From the NCBI GenBank assembly GCA_036346375.1, contig CM070518.1, forward strand, positions 2,736,182 to 2,800,181: a stretch of 64,000 nucleotides of DNA, written 5' to 3'. Shown here piece by piece: positions 11,932-22,731 of the stretch. Under the pieces are notes generated by a model. It searched no databases and was not told the origin of the DNA. It worked only from the letters and a program-made list of their open reading frames with translations. The position numbers and the translations under genes were made by a program. Source of the stretch: Guadua angustifolia (lineage: Eukaryota; Streptophyta; Magnoliopsida; Poales; Poaceae). The number at the start of each line of letters is the position of its first letter. Position 1 is the first letter of the stretch.

Positions 11932-14900
11932 TCATTTCTTGTATGCGTCACTCTTTAAGTCCTTGGTCGACATGGATGTCGTCATCAGTTCAGCGGTGTT
12001 CAACGCAGGAAACCTTACATGGAACTCGCCATTTGGAGATACAATCTCGTCGATAATGAAGCCGATGAGTTGTTCTTGGAGTGCGCGCACCCAGTGAGGC
12101 GGGAGCACGTTAACATGCTCATCGATGTTGGGTTGACAATTAATTAAGTGGGAAGTATATACATATCCGATCGCATACAATTAATTAAAATGTAAGTTGT
12201 AGCTAACAAATTGACATGCATATACGAACCTCGGCATAATGTTCCAGCTCATCTCCATGGATAAAACTTTGAATATAGTGGAACACGTAGTAGCCACATA
12301 AGTTGTTTCCAAATTGCCCAGCGCTTAACCTTCACGGGGAGAAATTTGAGAATATCGATGAAGAACCGATATGGCGCATGTATATTAATAATAGTTTTGT
12401 AGTACGACTGCACGAGTGCTTATTATGACTTGAATTCTTTCTTGAATTCTCCTTTTGCTTCTTCTTGAACTTTCCAAATGTCCCGTTAGGACGTCAATGA
12501 ACCATTGGTATTTTTGGACTAGATTCCTTCTTGAGTCATGAACAATAATCCTGCTGTTGTCAAGTTCGATGACTAGAAGGATCCAGTGAAACCTATTCGT
12601 ATATTGCAACATATGCGTAAGTAGCTAGTCGTACTATCAATGGCTTAAGAAATACAAGAACAAGAGGTTTGTGAGAACACGTACTTGAAGTTGAAGGGCA
12701 GAAGTATGTACGGTTTGTAGTGCTGTTTCAACATTGCATGCAAAATGTATGCCTCAACTAGCGGTTTTTGCTGGTCGTATGACCAGACTTTCTCGTTGAC
12801 AACCTCTGGGTCGATGAAGCCAACGTTCTGTTTGCCTAGTCTTCTACATCGTTGTATCTCCATTCTACATAAGAAGGGATAACTAAGTTAATTAGATTTT
12901 CAATTTTGTGGTACGAGAGGAAGCAAACGGTAAACTTAGTAGATCGACACTTACAGACACCAGCAGGACATGAAAGACACGTTGACAACGTCTCCTTGGT
13001 ACACATGGTACAAGTCCTCGAATTCCAGCCATATTTCTGTTTTGTTCCCGCGGAAAAAATGCTCATCTTGGAAAATGAGGAGGAACATTTGCTCTCCTTG
13101 AGATGCCCTTTTCATGTACCATTCATGCATTTGACGCATCTTGGTTGGGAGATCTTTTATATCTTTTGGATCAATTAGCGGTTTGCCCAACTCATACTTC
13201 CTTCTGGTTGGTGCCAGTGGAAGATCCTGGTCTATTGATTCGAGTCCCGCCTCCTTCAGGAATGTCATTTTCCTCAACTATTCAGCACTCTGCTCATCTT
13301 CCACTTTCTTCTTCTTTCCCGCCAACAGAGCCCGTGTATTTTTCACTGTAGCCTTTCTTATTGTCCTTTTGTAGTTGGTCATCACAGGCGGTGGCGCCGT
13401 TCCGCATGACTAAAAGTTCTTCACAGTTTTTTTCATCTATTTTAACCTTGGGCTCTGGCTTCTTTGGCACAAGCTGCCTGGCCACATCCGTCTTTACGGA
13501 TGCAGCTAGCTCCTCCACAATCAGATCATATGGCCTCTTTGGCGGTTCCTTTGACATTCTCTATCTGCCGAATGCCAACTTCGTGGGAGGAGGTGCGGTC
13601 TTGAGGATCCTCCTTCGACATCGAGCTTCTTCCTCGGGAGATCTTGGAGGCGTGGTATTTGGAGATGTTGGGTGCTTACTTACTTTCGGCGGTGGCGATG
13701 GCGGCGTAGTCGGGCTTTTTGTGAGCGGAGGTGGAGGAGGCATGGCACCGACCACGGGGAAGCATTGCGTCAAAGCGACGCCGAGGAGTCATGGGTTGTC
13801 GATGTGGCGAGGCGTGCTTGCTCTGCGCGTGGCTCAAATGCGGGGCCTCTCTTGCTGGAGATATAACCTCCACACCATCTGGAAATATGATGTACTTTTT
13901 GCGTCAGAGGATGAATGTGCCATGGAGGGCCTGTCCAAGCTTGGTCACGTTGTCGCCCCCAGCAATCTCGAGCATGAGATCTTCGAAGCCCCCCACCACC
14001 TCTTCCACCGTGATCTTCGAGTATCCAAAGGGTATCTGGTTGAAGTGGAACGTCTGGCCCGCCTCCACCGAATAAGCCATGCCGTAAGCCACCTTGTAGG
14101 AGAGGTTACGATATCAATGTAGCTTCGACCGGGCGGCGAACCTTGATGTTGTCCACGGGATGACAGTGCGGGTCGTCTACTACATAGGCTACGGCGAGAC
14201 GCCAAGAATCGCTTTTGCGCGGTCGGATCGATCACGGATTCGGCGCCGCTGAACATTGGTCAAACGTAGTGCTCCTGAAGCGCGGCTTATTGCGGACACT
14301 TTTTTGCGTGACCAGAAATCGATGGAAGCCTTCGTAGCTCTAAGCTCTTCCTCTAATCGACACACTCTACCCTGATCTCTCCTCTTGCTTCTGTCCTGGC
14401 TCTTGTAACTGCTTGAGTCTTTGGCAAAGCCGTGCCTCCACGGCACCTTCCCGAAACCTCGTGTCCGTCCCAGGTGCTCAGGGTTTTGAAGGGCATATGT
14501 TAGCTCGTTATTCACCCTGTCCGTCACTAAGGATCCTGACCGAGATTGCTCGATGGCTTGTACAATCCTTTCACCAACTTCTTGGACTGTCGGTGCCATC
14601 ACCAAGCTACCATCATCTGCAAGCTTGCCCCCGTGAGCCAAGAACCAATTGCGCAGGCGGGGCTCCCAATTCTCAGTTTTAGGTACAACATCCTGCTACC
14701 AAAGTTCCTCTTCCCGCTTGTCCCATTTCTTTGCAGCCTTGATGTAACCACCAGTCCCGAGATGGTGGTGGTATTTCTTCTTCTGGGCATTCACCCTGTT
14801 TTTCTCTCTCATGGCCTATCCTGCATCCGACAGCTTGTACTCCTCGAAAGCATCCCAATGATCCACCAACTTAGGAAATTGATTGAAGTCTGGCATTTCT

Positions 14901-15499
14901 CCTTTGTCGATGTACTTGCGGGTGAGGGACAACTTCCATCGTTGAAAGGAAGTTGCCATCTTCTTCAAAGCCCATCCCTTGGCCTTCATTCGTACCCATT
15001 CGGAAAAGTGAAATTTTCCTTCATATCATTCGAGCAATTCCTTGGTATTGCGCAGAACTTCATCCATTTCGATATCGATTGGGACGTGATCCCTCACGTG
15101 GTAGCCGCAAGCGTTGTTGAAAGGACCAATTGCTGATTCTGGGGCTAGCAGACTCCCGTCGTTGTTCGACTTCGGTTATCACGTACTTTATCGAAGGCTT
15201 CTTGTTAGGTCCTCGGTTAATTCCGGACTGGGTGGCGATGATGTCTGGGTGGATACACAAACACATATAATATGAATGATTTTAGATTAATTAACATGTT
15301 TACGGTGATTTTATAATGGGTAAGAGTATACCTCAGTACCAGTGTTAACGGCCTCATCGACAGCGTCAGCATCACCATCGTGATTTTCTGCATCAGTGTT
15401 AACGGCCTCATTGGCTAAGATGCTACCCAGCGCAATGGTCTCGAACATCAGATTTTTCGCATGATCATAATCCGGGTCACCACGTCTTGGTGTCGCCAT
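11932..15499 (-). pseudogene. Second gene of CACTA-2: coiled coil, DUF8039-like domain and Ulp1-type cysteine protease
   Basis: The reading starts at an ATG at 15499 (MATPRRGDPDYDHAKNLMFE). The exon ends at 15332 before GTATAC. The next pieces contain GPNKKPSIKYVITEVEQRRE and an NNACGYHVRDHVPI stretch near 15110. Near 14430 is NPEHLGRTRGFGKVPWRHGF, typical of these proteins before a coiled coil (RRLEEELRATKASIDFW in a neighbouring frame). FHFNQIPFGYSKITVEEVVG near 14040 fits the DUF8039-like domain. The Ulp1 part follows: KYELGKPLIDP near 13190, VGFIDPEVVNE near 12820, FHWILLVIELDN (His box) near 12590, NNLCGYYVFHYI (Cys box) near 12290 and EQLIGFIIDEI near 12080, with a stop at 11932. Protease motifs are intact although the frame is interrupted. 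Such proteases process ubiquitin-like modifiers in other families; activity here is inference. Confidence 0.82.
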
Positions 15500-16814
15500 C
15501 TAGAGTAGAGCAAATCTCGAGGCTTAGATTATATATAAAGACAAGATTGTTGAGAACCGCGCCTTATAAAAATCAACGGAGTATAATTTTTGTCCCTCTA
15601 ACTCTTGCCTTGGTTTAATTTAGGTCCCTCAAGTGAAACGGACTAAAACGAGATTCCAAACAAAGCCAGGCATGCTTTTATTTTTTTATAGTCAAATGAT
15701 AGAACAACGTGATAGCGACACAGAAGTGACATTGAAATGTTTGCATGCTATCATCAATTATACAACAAACCGAATAGTGCAATACATATTCAATGTTGAC
15801 TTTTGTTATGTACATATAATAGGTAGACCAAGTTCTACAAAAAAAACATTTCCATGTCACCCCCAACCAAGCTTGCAAATAACATACTATCTGAAATGGA
15901 ATATTGACAAAGCAAGCAGCATAGTACTAGAACAAAATAAGAGAAAATACCCATTCACGCCAGGGGGGAAAAAAGAAAGAACGAGAAAATGAGGGGCCCC
16001 AAAATGGAAAGAAATGTCACTATGCTGCTCCACATGTGGCCACTGGTCGGTTTCTAGATGACCGACAAATAGGCAAGAGATGTATACTACTTGAGATCTT
16101 TCTATTCCATATAATCATAACTGCACAAAGAGATGAAAAATTACAATTTGATGTACCCCAAAGACTTTGGAGATAAATAACATGTCCTAGGGAAGGGGGT
16201 AAGTTTCTAATATGCAGAAGTCAATTTATTTAGTTATTTGAAAAAGCAATAGCATGCAAGTTTATCGTTAAGGCATTCTCTGCTAGAATGAAAGCAGCAT
16301 GATAATTGCTGTAGATTGTGCACGATGACATATAGGTGCCCATTCATCTTATAGAAACTGACAGGGCTTTTTCAAGGCTAACAAATCTAAAAAAAATTTG
16401 CTAATTAATTGGGGGTAGGAGCGTGGTATTGTTGAGAGCAAAATAAATGTACTAATTTATGGCTTTCAGAGCTTTGTTAACATGACCAATCAGAAATAGC
16501 AAAAGGGGAATGAAGAATGATGTCTCACAAAATTCGTAGTACTTCTTGGATATTTCGGATAACTCAACTTGTTAGATACCGGAAATTAAATATTTAGAGA
16601 GCAACCGCCAGAAATAGTGCAAAAGTCACAGCTCATATGTTCTCAAACGACTACATCAAACATAGTGAAGTTTGGATCAATACCATTATCATGGAGTTGT
16701 AGAATACCTAAAAGCTTAAATTAGTCAGAAGGCAAGCTTGCATCCCCAAAGAAAATATCTGCATGTGTTACATTTTGCTTTAACATCCTAGACTATGCTG
16801 AATGGTAGTTTACA
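15500..16814. other. 5' intron or spacer of the CACTA-2 second gene
   Basis: AT-rich sequence between the first coding exon of the second gene and the leader inside the foldback. One stretch (15590-15640: TTTTTGTCCCTCTAAC..TAGGTCCCTCAA) resembles text common in grass DNA-transposon remnants. No protein motif is visible in any frame. Its origin is unknown. Confidence 0.35.
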
Positions 16815-18013
16815 CCTTGTGGGCATTTCACCGAACACCTTGTGGGCATGAAAACAGAGAGAGCAGGAGGGGGCGTTTCGTCGGGTACCTAGGCCTCTGT
16901 GGTGGATTGGGTGAGGCGTTGGCTTGGTGGTGGGTCGGTCGGCCAATGGCGGTCGTGGCTGGCTCGGCGGTGGCGGATCGGCGGAGGTGGGCGTGGCCTT
17001 GTGCTTGACAGAGAGGAGGCGATTGGGGACTTAGAAAATTTGAAGGTGTGGGAGAGTGTGGGGACTTAGAATATTTAAAGTTTCTACCCACTTCTACAAG
17101 CGGTTCAGTAATATAAACCTCTTGTAGAAGTACCATCTACAAGCGGTTGGTATTACGAACCGCTTAGAAGGAACTCTAGCGGTTAATACCAACCGCCTTG
17201 TAGAGGACCTCTAGGTGGGTTGGGCGAACAACCCGATTACAAGCGGTTGGTAATACAAAGCGCGCTAGAAGACTTCTACAAGCGGTTCAGTATACCAACC
17301 GCATGTAGAGGTACTTCAAGCGGTTCTTAGTACAAACCGCTTGTAACAAAGGTTTACACGTAATACTTAAAACAATTTGGTGCCCAAACTGGTTGATAAG
17401 AAATCTCTTCTCCCCTTGGCTAGAGGCGGCGCTTGAGTGCGAGCTTGAGTCTGAGTGAGGTTGTGTGTTCGAGCCCCGCTGCCTTTTTTTAAGTGTTTGT
17501 ATTCTATTTTTTCATTAAAAAATAGAATACAAACACTAAAAAAGAAAGGTACGGCGATGGCGCAGGGGCTCAGACACACAACATCACGTGTCGACAAGAT
17601 CAGCATAAGCGGTTGTTACTAAGAACCGCTAGAAGTAAATTTCTCAAGCGGTTGGTAATACTAACCGCTTGTAGAGTCCCTTCTACAAGCGGTTCTTATT
17701 ACCAACCGCTAGAGTAATTTCTACAAGCGGTTTATATTACGAACCGCTTGTAGAAGTGGGTAGAGCTTTAAATTTTCTAAGTCCCCACACTCTCCCACAC
17801 CTTCAAATTTTCTAAGTCCCCGATCGCCTCCTCTCTGTCGCGAGCGCCACAGCCACCGTCGAGCTCGCCGACGACCGCCACTACGCCGATGCCCCCCAGC
17901 CACCGCCGACGCCCCCCAGCCAATCCACCCCGGAGGACCTAGGTAGTCGGCGAAACGCCCCCTCCTGCTCTCTGTTTTATGCCCACAAGGTGTTCGGTGA
18001 AATGCCCACAAGG
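16815..18013. repeat. Internal 1.2-kb foldback of CACTA-2 with divergent leaders
   Basis: Two arms of about 600 bp face each other. Each outer arm carries CCTTGTGGGCATTTCACCG and a GC-rich leader (GAGAGCAGGAGGGGGCG), and each inner arm carries ACAAGCGGTT/AACCGCTTGTAG motifs identical to the element's subterminal motif. At the centre, AGTGTTTGTATTCTATTTTT (from about 17492) and its exact complement form a 21-bp perfect stem with a 4-nt loop. The left arm's leader points at the second gene (minus strand); the right arm's leader points at the GRF zinc-finger gene (plus strand). It may act as a divergent promoter and could also be a source of hairpin RNA. Confidence 0.8.
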
Positions 18014-18328
18014 AGTTTTGTTGATATGTTGATGTTGGAGTAATGAAAAAATATTGTATATATGTTTGTATATATAAATGTTATGATGCTTACTGCTTAG
18101 AGTATTGTCCCGTTGAATTCTTAGTTATAACTATTGTCTTATAATACGATGGAGATAGTGTGAATGAAGCTATCGTGCAAGCATGATTTTATATGGAACC
18201 ATACATGTCATTTTCCCACCATGCCCAGATCAGAATTGTTAATGCTAATTTTTTTCACTCTTTGTACTTGAAATACTTCTTGTGATTCGGATGAGATTGG
18301 AAAGGTTTAAATTTGAAGCTATTAATTC

Positions 18329-18861
18329 ATGTCGACGGCTTCATCAAATGGCGAGACGAAGAGACAACTAGAGGCATTGCGGATGAAGCTATCGTGTCCT
18401 CGATGCGGAGATCTTGTAAATGTGTTCACCTCCCATACATCCAAGAATCCATCCCGAGTGTTCATGAGGTGTTCGAATATGTTGGTAAGTTTTTGAAGTT
18501 ATTCATTTGTTCATATTCCTTGACTTTCACCTTCCATTCCATTCTTTCTGTTTGAAGGGCACAAAGATGCTCGGTATTGGCGTTGTAATGATAAAGCCAC
18601 CATGGTGTTGAAAATCTTGCAATGCAAATTGCTGCATTCCAAGAAGATTTGCTGCCAAGTGATGATGCCCTACGGGCTGTAACATTTAATCCTGTTGCAA
18701 GCCAGAGAGATGCACATCCCTACGCTTCGATGACAATAAGAGTATTAAAAAGCTAGAAGAAAGGATGAAAAGAGTAGAGGACATGCTAAAGAAATTAGTT
18801 AATATAGCTATCATTGTAATGTTGCCCCTTTTATATGATGTACTAGGTAAGTAGCGGTAGA
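18329..18861 (+). pseudogene. GRF-type zinc-finger protein gene, probably captured or element-associated
   Basis: Exon 1 (18329-18484) starts MSTASSNGETKRQLEALRMK and continues with CPRCGDLVNVFTSHTSKN, then PSRVFMRCSN. This is the C-x2-C, TS-x-T-x-KNP-x-R-x-F-x-x-C pattern of the GRF zinc finger, a small nucleic-acid-binding domain. It ends at a clean GTAAGT donor, and an acceptor precedes 18558. Exon 2 encodes RYWRCNDK, then in a shifted frame AFQEDLLPSDDALRAVTFNP, and finally a coiled-coil-like KKLEERMKRVEDMLKKLVN and a hydrophobic tail (IAIIVMLPLL) before the stop at 18861. It lies on the strand opposite to the CACTA-2 genes, just outside one arm of the foldback. At least one frameshift is present. 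The family call rests on one motif. From 18862 to 19273 I see only AT-rich spacer. Confidence 0.5.
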
Positions 18862-19273
18862 CAACCTGTGCTCAAATTGTTGAAAGCTTGTATGTCAGTT
18901 GTGTAAATTTCACACTGCTTTTGGGGTTTTTGTATGGGAATTTATGAGCTAACTATGTTAAGCTGAATTTCTCTTTGTATGTCTGTAATTTCCTTTTTTA
19001 GGTATGCTAAAACTTATGCAGTCCTTTCATAGAGTGGATATAAATCACAGAATAAATGTCATTTGTATTAAAAGTAAATTGCACAAATGAATAACTTGTA
19101 GAAATAATTTTCAGGCTTTGTTCTCATTTTAAAATTTGTACAAATGGTTTTCAAGCTTTGTTTTCATTTTAAAATTTGTAGAAAATAATTTTGTAGAAAT
19201 TATGTACAAGCAATGTTAAACATCAACATATCAATATGATCATATGGAATAATTTGTATACAAGTAATACATC

Positions 19274-21660
19274 TTAAGTCTTGGTCTTTACAATTGTTCC
19301 TTCGTTATGATCGTGACGTATGTAAGGAGCATCGACATCACTATCACGCAGGACGTTTATGTCGACATCAACTGTAAAAGGAGAGAGCTCATCGAACTGA
19401 CTATACTCTTCCTCGTCGATGACGTTCTCAACTCCTACAATCCTTCGTTTGCCTTGGAGAACCACATGTCGCTTTGGCATTACCTTTTGCTTGTCCTTTC
19501 GATTTTCTTTATGCTTTTCCTTCTGCTTTTTAGGTTTGCTTGACTTGTCCATTACATAGAAGACCTGGATCACATCATTCACGAGAACAAACGGTTCGCG
19601 TCTATAGGCGACTTCTGTGAGATCCACGGTTGTCATGCCGTATTTGTCAACCTTCACACCGTTTCGAGTCAGTTTGACCCATTGGCACTTAAATAGAGGG
19701 ATCTTCAGAGGTCCACAGTCGAGCTCCCATATTTCTTCTATGAAACCATAGTATGTGTCCAACTCGCCGCATTGTGTTGTCTTGGCGTCTATACGGACAA
19801 CCATTGCTCGTTGGTGCTACGTTATCCACGAGATCTAGTGTAGAATGTGTAACCATTGATCTCATACCCTTGAATGTCACGATTTCTTGTGATGGTCCCG
19901 GGCCAAAGCGCTGCAATAGTTCATCGCTTGACCCTTCCTCAAGGATGTACATCCAGAGCCACCGGCAAAGAAAGAATCCATGTGCTTCGTGGTTATCCAA
20001 CTCTCTGTTCTTCCCCTGTGAGACAATGAAGGCATAGGGGCGTAGGACACATTGCATGCAATTGCCGCTGCCTTCCTATTATCCCTTTGCCCTCCCTCGT
20101 GGTCGTGATATGGGGACGCCGATAGGATTTAGATCCTTCATGTAATCAACACAAAACTCTATCATCGCCTCCGATCACGTAGCCCTCGGCAATGCAGCCT
20201 TCAGGACGCTAACGGTTACGACGACTTCTTGAGGACACTCATGTACCTCTCGAAGGGAACATGTTGTGCAGATACATCGTCCGAGGATACCTATCTCCTT
20301 GACAAGGTGAACGGTGAGATGAACCATGTATCAAAGAATGCAGGAGGAAAGATCATCTAAAGGCTAACCAAACTTTGTACCACATCAGCCTCCAACTTAG
20401 GCAGTTTAGCTGGTTCGACAACCTTCTGCGAAATGGCGTTCAGGAAGGAACATAGCTTTGTGATTGTCCCCGCACCCACTCGGGAAGTATACCTCGACAC
20501 TCATGGAGCAATCAGTGTCATCAACACAAGGCGGTCATGGGATTTTAGGCCTTGGAGTTTGTTCTCTTCGTGTTTCGTGTCTCTTTACATTTGAGGAGTA
20601 TCCGAAGGGACCTTCACACTGCTCAAACACTCAATCATGCTTTTTCTCTTCTTTGCTTGGAGTGTAGCTCGCAGGATGTAGACAAAGTTGTTTTATCCCT
20701 TCTTTGTTTTTCGGATGTAGGTCACTCCTCACCTCCATGTCTTCAAGGTCCTTCCGAGCTTGCAGTGTATCTTCGACGGCCGTACATATCTATGTAGCCT
20801 AGTAGGTTCAAGCAAACATTCTTCGTGATGTGCATGAAGTCAAGCTTTAGTGATGAACCTCCAAAACTTCCCAATACGGCAGGTCCCAAAATATTGATTT
20901 CCTCTTCCATGTGGATGCCTGACCATCCTCGTTCGGCACAGGTATGCTTCCAAGACCCTTCCCAAATACCACTTTCGGATCCTTTACCATAGCAAACACA
21001 ATCGCCTATTTACTATAGGCTTAACACGAATTCTCGTTCCCAAAATCGTGATTTCACCTCAAAGCATGATTGCGAGGAAGAAACCTACGTGGCCCATGTA
21101 CACACACTTCCGAGAGTTTTTAGGTACATGATCCGCTTCATCTATGCAGTGCGAGCTTTAAACCTTTAACGCTTTTAACAGTTACCGTGAGCAAGGCCAA
21201 TCGTTGATTGTTACATATAACAAACGCAGTTGAAATACACTCTTTGTACTCATCCCAAACCCATACACCATCCTCCCACAACTTCACAAGGTCTTCAACT
21301 AATGGTTTCGTAGACATCGACATCGCTTCAAGGTTGAAGATCAACAATGGCATCACGATGTACTTCCGCTTCATGCACGACCCCATGTGGATGTCTGCTC
21401 AAGCGACCGAAAAGGATTCATCCCATCGGTGCTCAACCCAAACCTTATGTTTCATTTGCAAAGTTCGGGTAAGCCCGATCGACTTTCCTCCACTACGAGC
21501 CATCTCAGGGGTGTCTAAGCATCCCGCCTTCCATACTCTTCTTCAGCCAACGCATCATCTTGGCATGACCTTCGCTAGCAAACGAGACGCTTCAACCCGG
21601 GGATCACACTTTTAAATACCACAATACTTTGGTCGAGTCTCTTCTTCGTGACGATTCCCA
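19274..21660 (-). pseudogene. TNP2 transposase of CACTA-2, C-terminal segment
   Basis: This is the last and longest of three pieces. The C-terminal reading 19274-19804 is open for 176 residues: YYGFIEEIWELDCGPLKIPL, VKVDKYGMTTVDL, REPFVLVNDVIQVFYVMD, a Lys-rich stretch and HVVLQGKRRIVGVENVIDEEE, ending at a stop at 19274. These match the DUF4216-like C-terminus of plant TNP2 proteins. Upstream toward 21660 come broken TNP2-core pieces, including the CMKRKYIVMPLLIF motif near 21370 and, near 21450, a degenerate copy of the NIRFGLSTDGMNPF motif. The piece begins where CACTA-3 interrupts the gene. Confidence 0.85.
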
Positions 21661-21663
21661 TTA

Positions 21664-21882
21664 CACTACTACTTTACGCCCTATTTGTGGCGGTTCATTT
21701 CAACCGTCACAAATACATGTACGATAATACATTATGCAGGACTATTTGTGGCGGTTGGTAGATGGAACAAATCACAGATAATAAATTATCGTGGCGGTTT
21801 GGTTTTACAACCGCCACTAATATATATTATCTCGTGGCGGTTTTAATTTAAAACCGCCACAAATAATGTTTTCTATATAAAG
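21664..21882 (+). repeat. 5' TIR, subterminal repeats and TATA box of CACTA-3
   Basis: CACTACTAC is followed by alternating TTGTGGCGGTT and AACCGCCACAAAT motifs in both orientations (21690-21866), then TATATAAAG at 21874-21882. The leader beginning CCTTCGCCGCC follows directly, so the subterminal repeats form the transposase promoter, as in En/Spm. Confidence 0.8.
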
Positions 21883-22731
21883 CCTTCGCCGCCACTATCG
21901 CCGGGTCATCTTCCTCTCTCTAGCTTTTTCATTTCAGATTTTGTTTGGGCAAGATCTTGTGCTTCTACTTCCTAGAATTGTTCCAAGGTGTGTAAAATAT
22001 GTCTCCTCTCTTCATTTGTACTTTAAAATTGCCATTAATGGTTTATTCCTAGCTTAATTAAGGTTTAGATGCAAGGTCTACATTTAGTTTGTTTTTATTT
22101 ACCTAGCAATTTGTAGATGATGAATTTATTACCTTGTTGTATTAGATTAAGTTGTCTACCTTGTTTAGATGATGAATGTTTTGTCAAGCATATATCAAAT
22201 TTATGTATTTACGATTATTGGATATTAATGAAAAATAAATTATAGTTAATATGATAGATGGGTGATCATGATGTTAATTGCTATGCATTTTGAGATGAGA
22301 AATTTATTATATTGCTCTTCAGAAGGATATGTATAAAAATTACGTAGTTAATATTTTTCTTAGTTACCATTAATTTTTTTCGTTAGTAGGCGTGTATATA
22401 CATCTTGCTTCATTAGTGGGTATTGTTACTGAATTTTTATGAAGCATATAAACCCAATTTATGTAATTAAGATTGTTGGATGTGAATGATAAATAAATTT
22501 TAGTTAATATGGTAGTCGGGTGATCATGAAATTTTGAGGTGAGGAATTTATTATGTTGATCTTCCGGAGGATATATATATATAATTTTTGGTTACGTATG
22601 AGTATATATTAAAATTAATTAATTAAGTTTGCAACATTTACTTTTAGTGCATATTGTTGAATATTAGAATAACAATTTATTTAATTAAGATTTTTGGATA
22701 TTAATAAATTGCTTAAATTAATGAACTGTAG
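21883..22731 (+). other. Leader and 5' intron of the CACTA-3 transposase gene with degenerate tandem units
   Basis: No coding motif. A unit of about 270 bp (ATATCAAATTTATGTATTTACG..GTGATCATGATG..GGATATGTAT) at about 22185-22335 recurs diverged at about 22450-22585 and in part near 22660. This local duplication is inside an intron-like AT-rich region. Confidence 0.5.

Noticed and set aside
17400..17490. Possible tRNA-derived SINE or tRNA gene (GTTCGAGCCCC resembling a B box)
   Set aside because: No complete cloverleaf or convincing A box could be drawn, and the text is part of the foldback arm, where the other arm carries a similar version.
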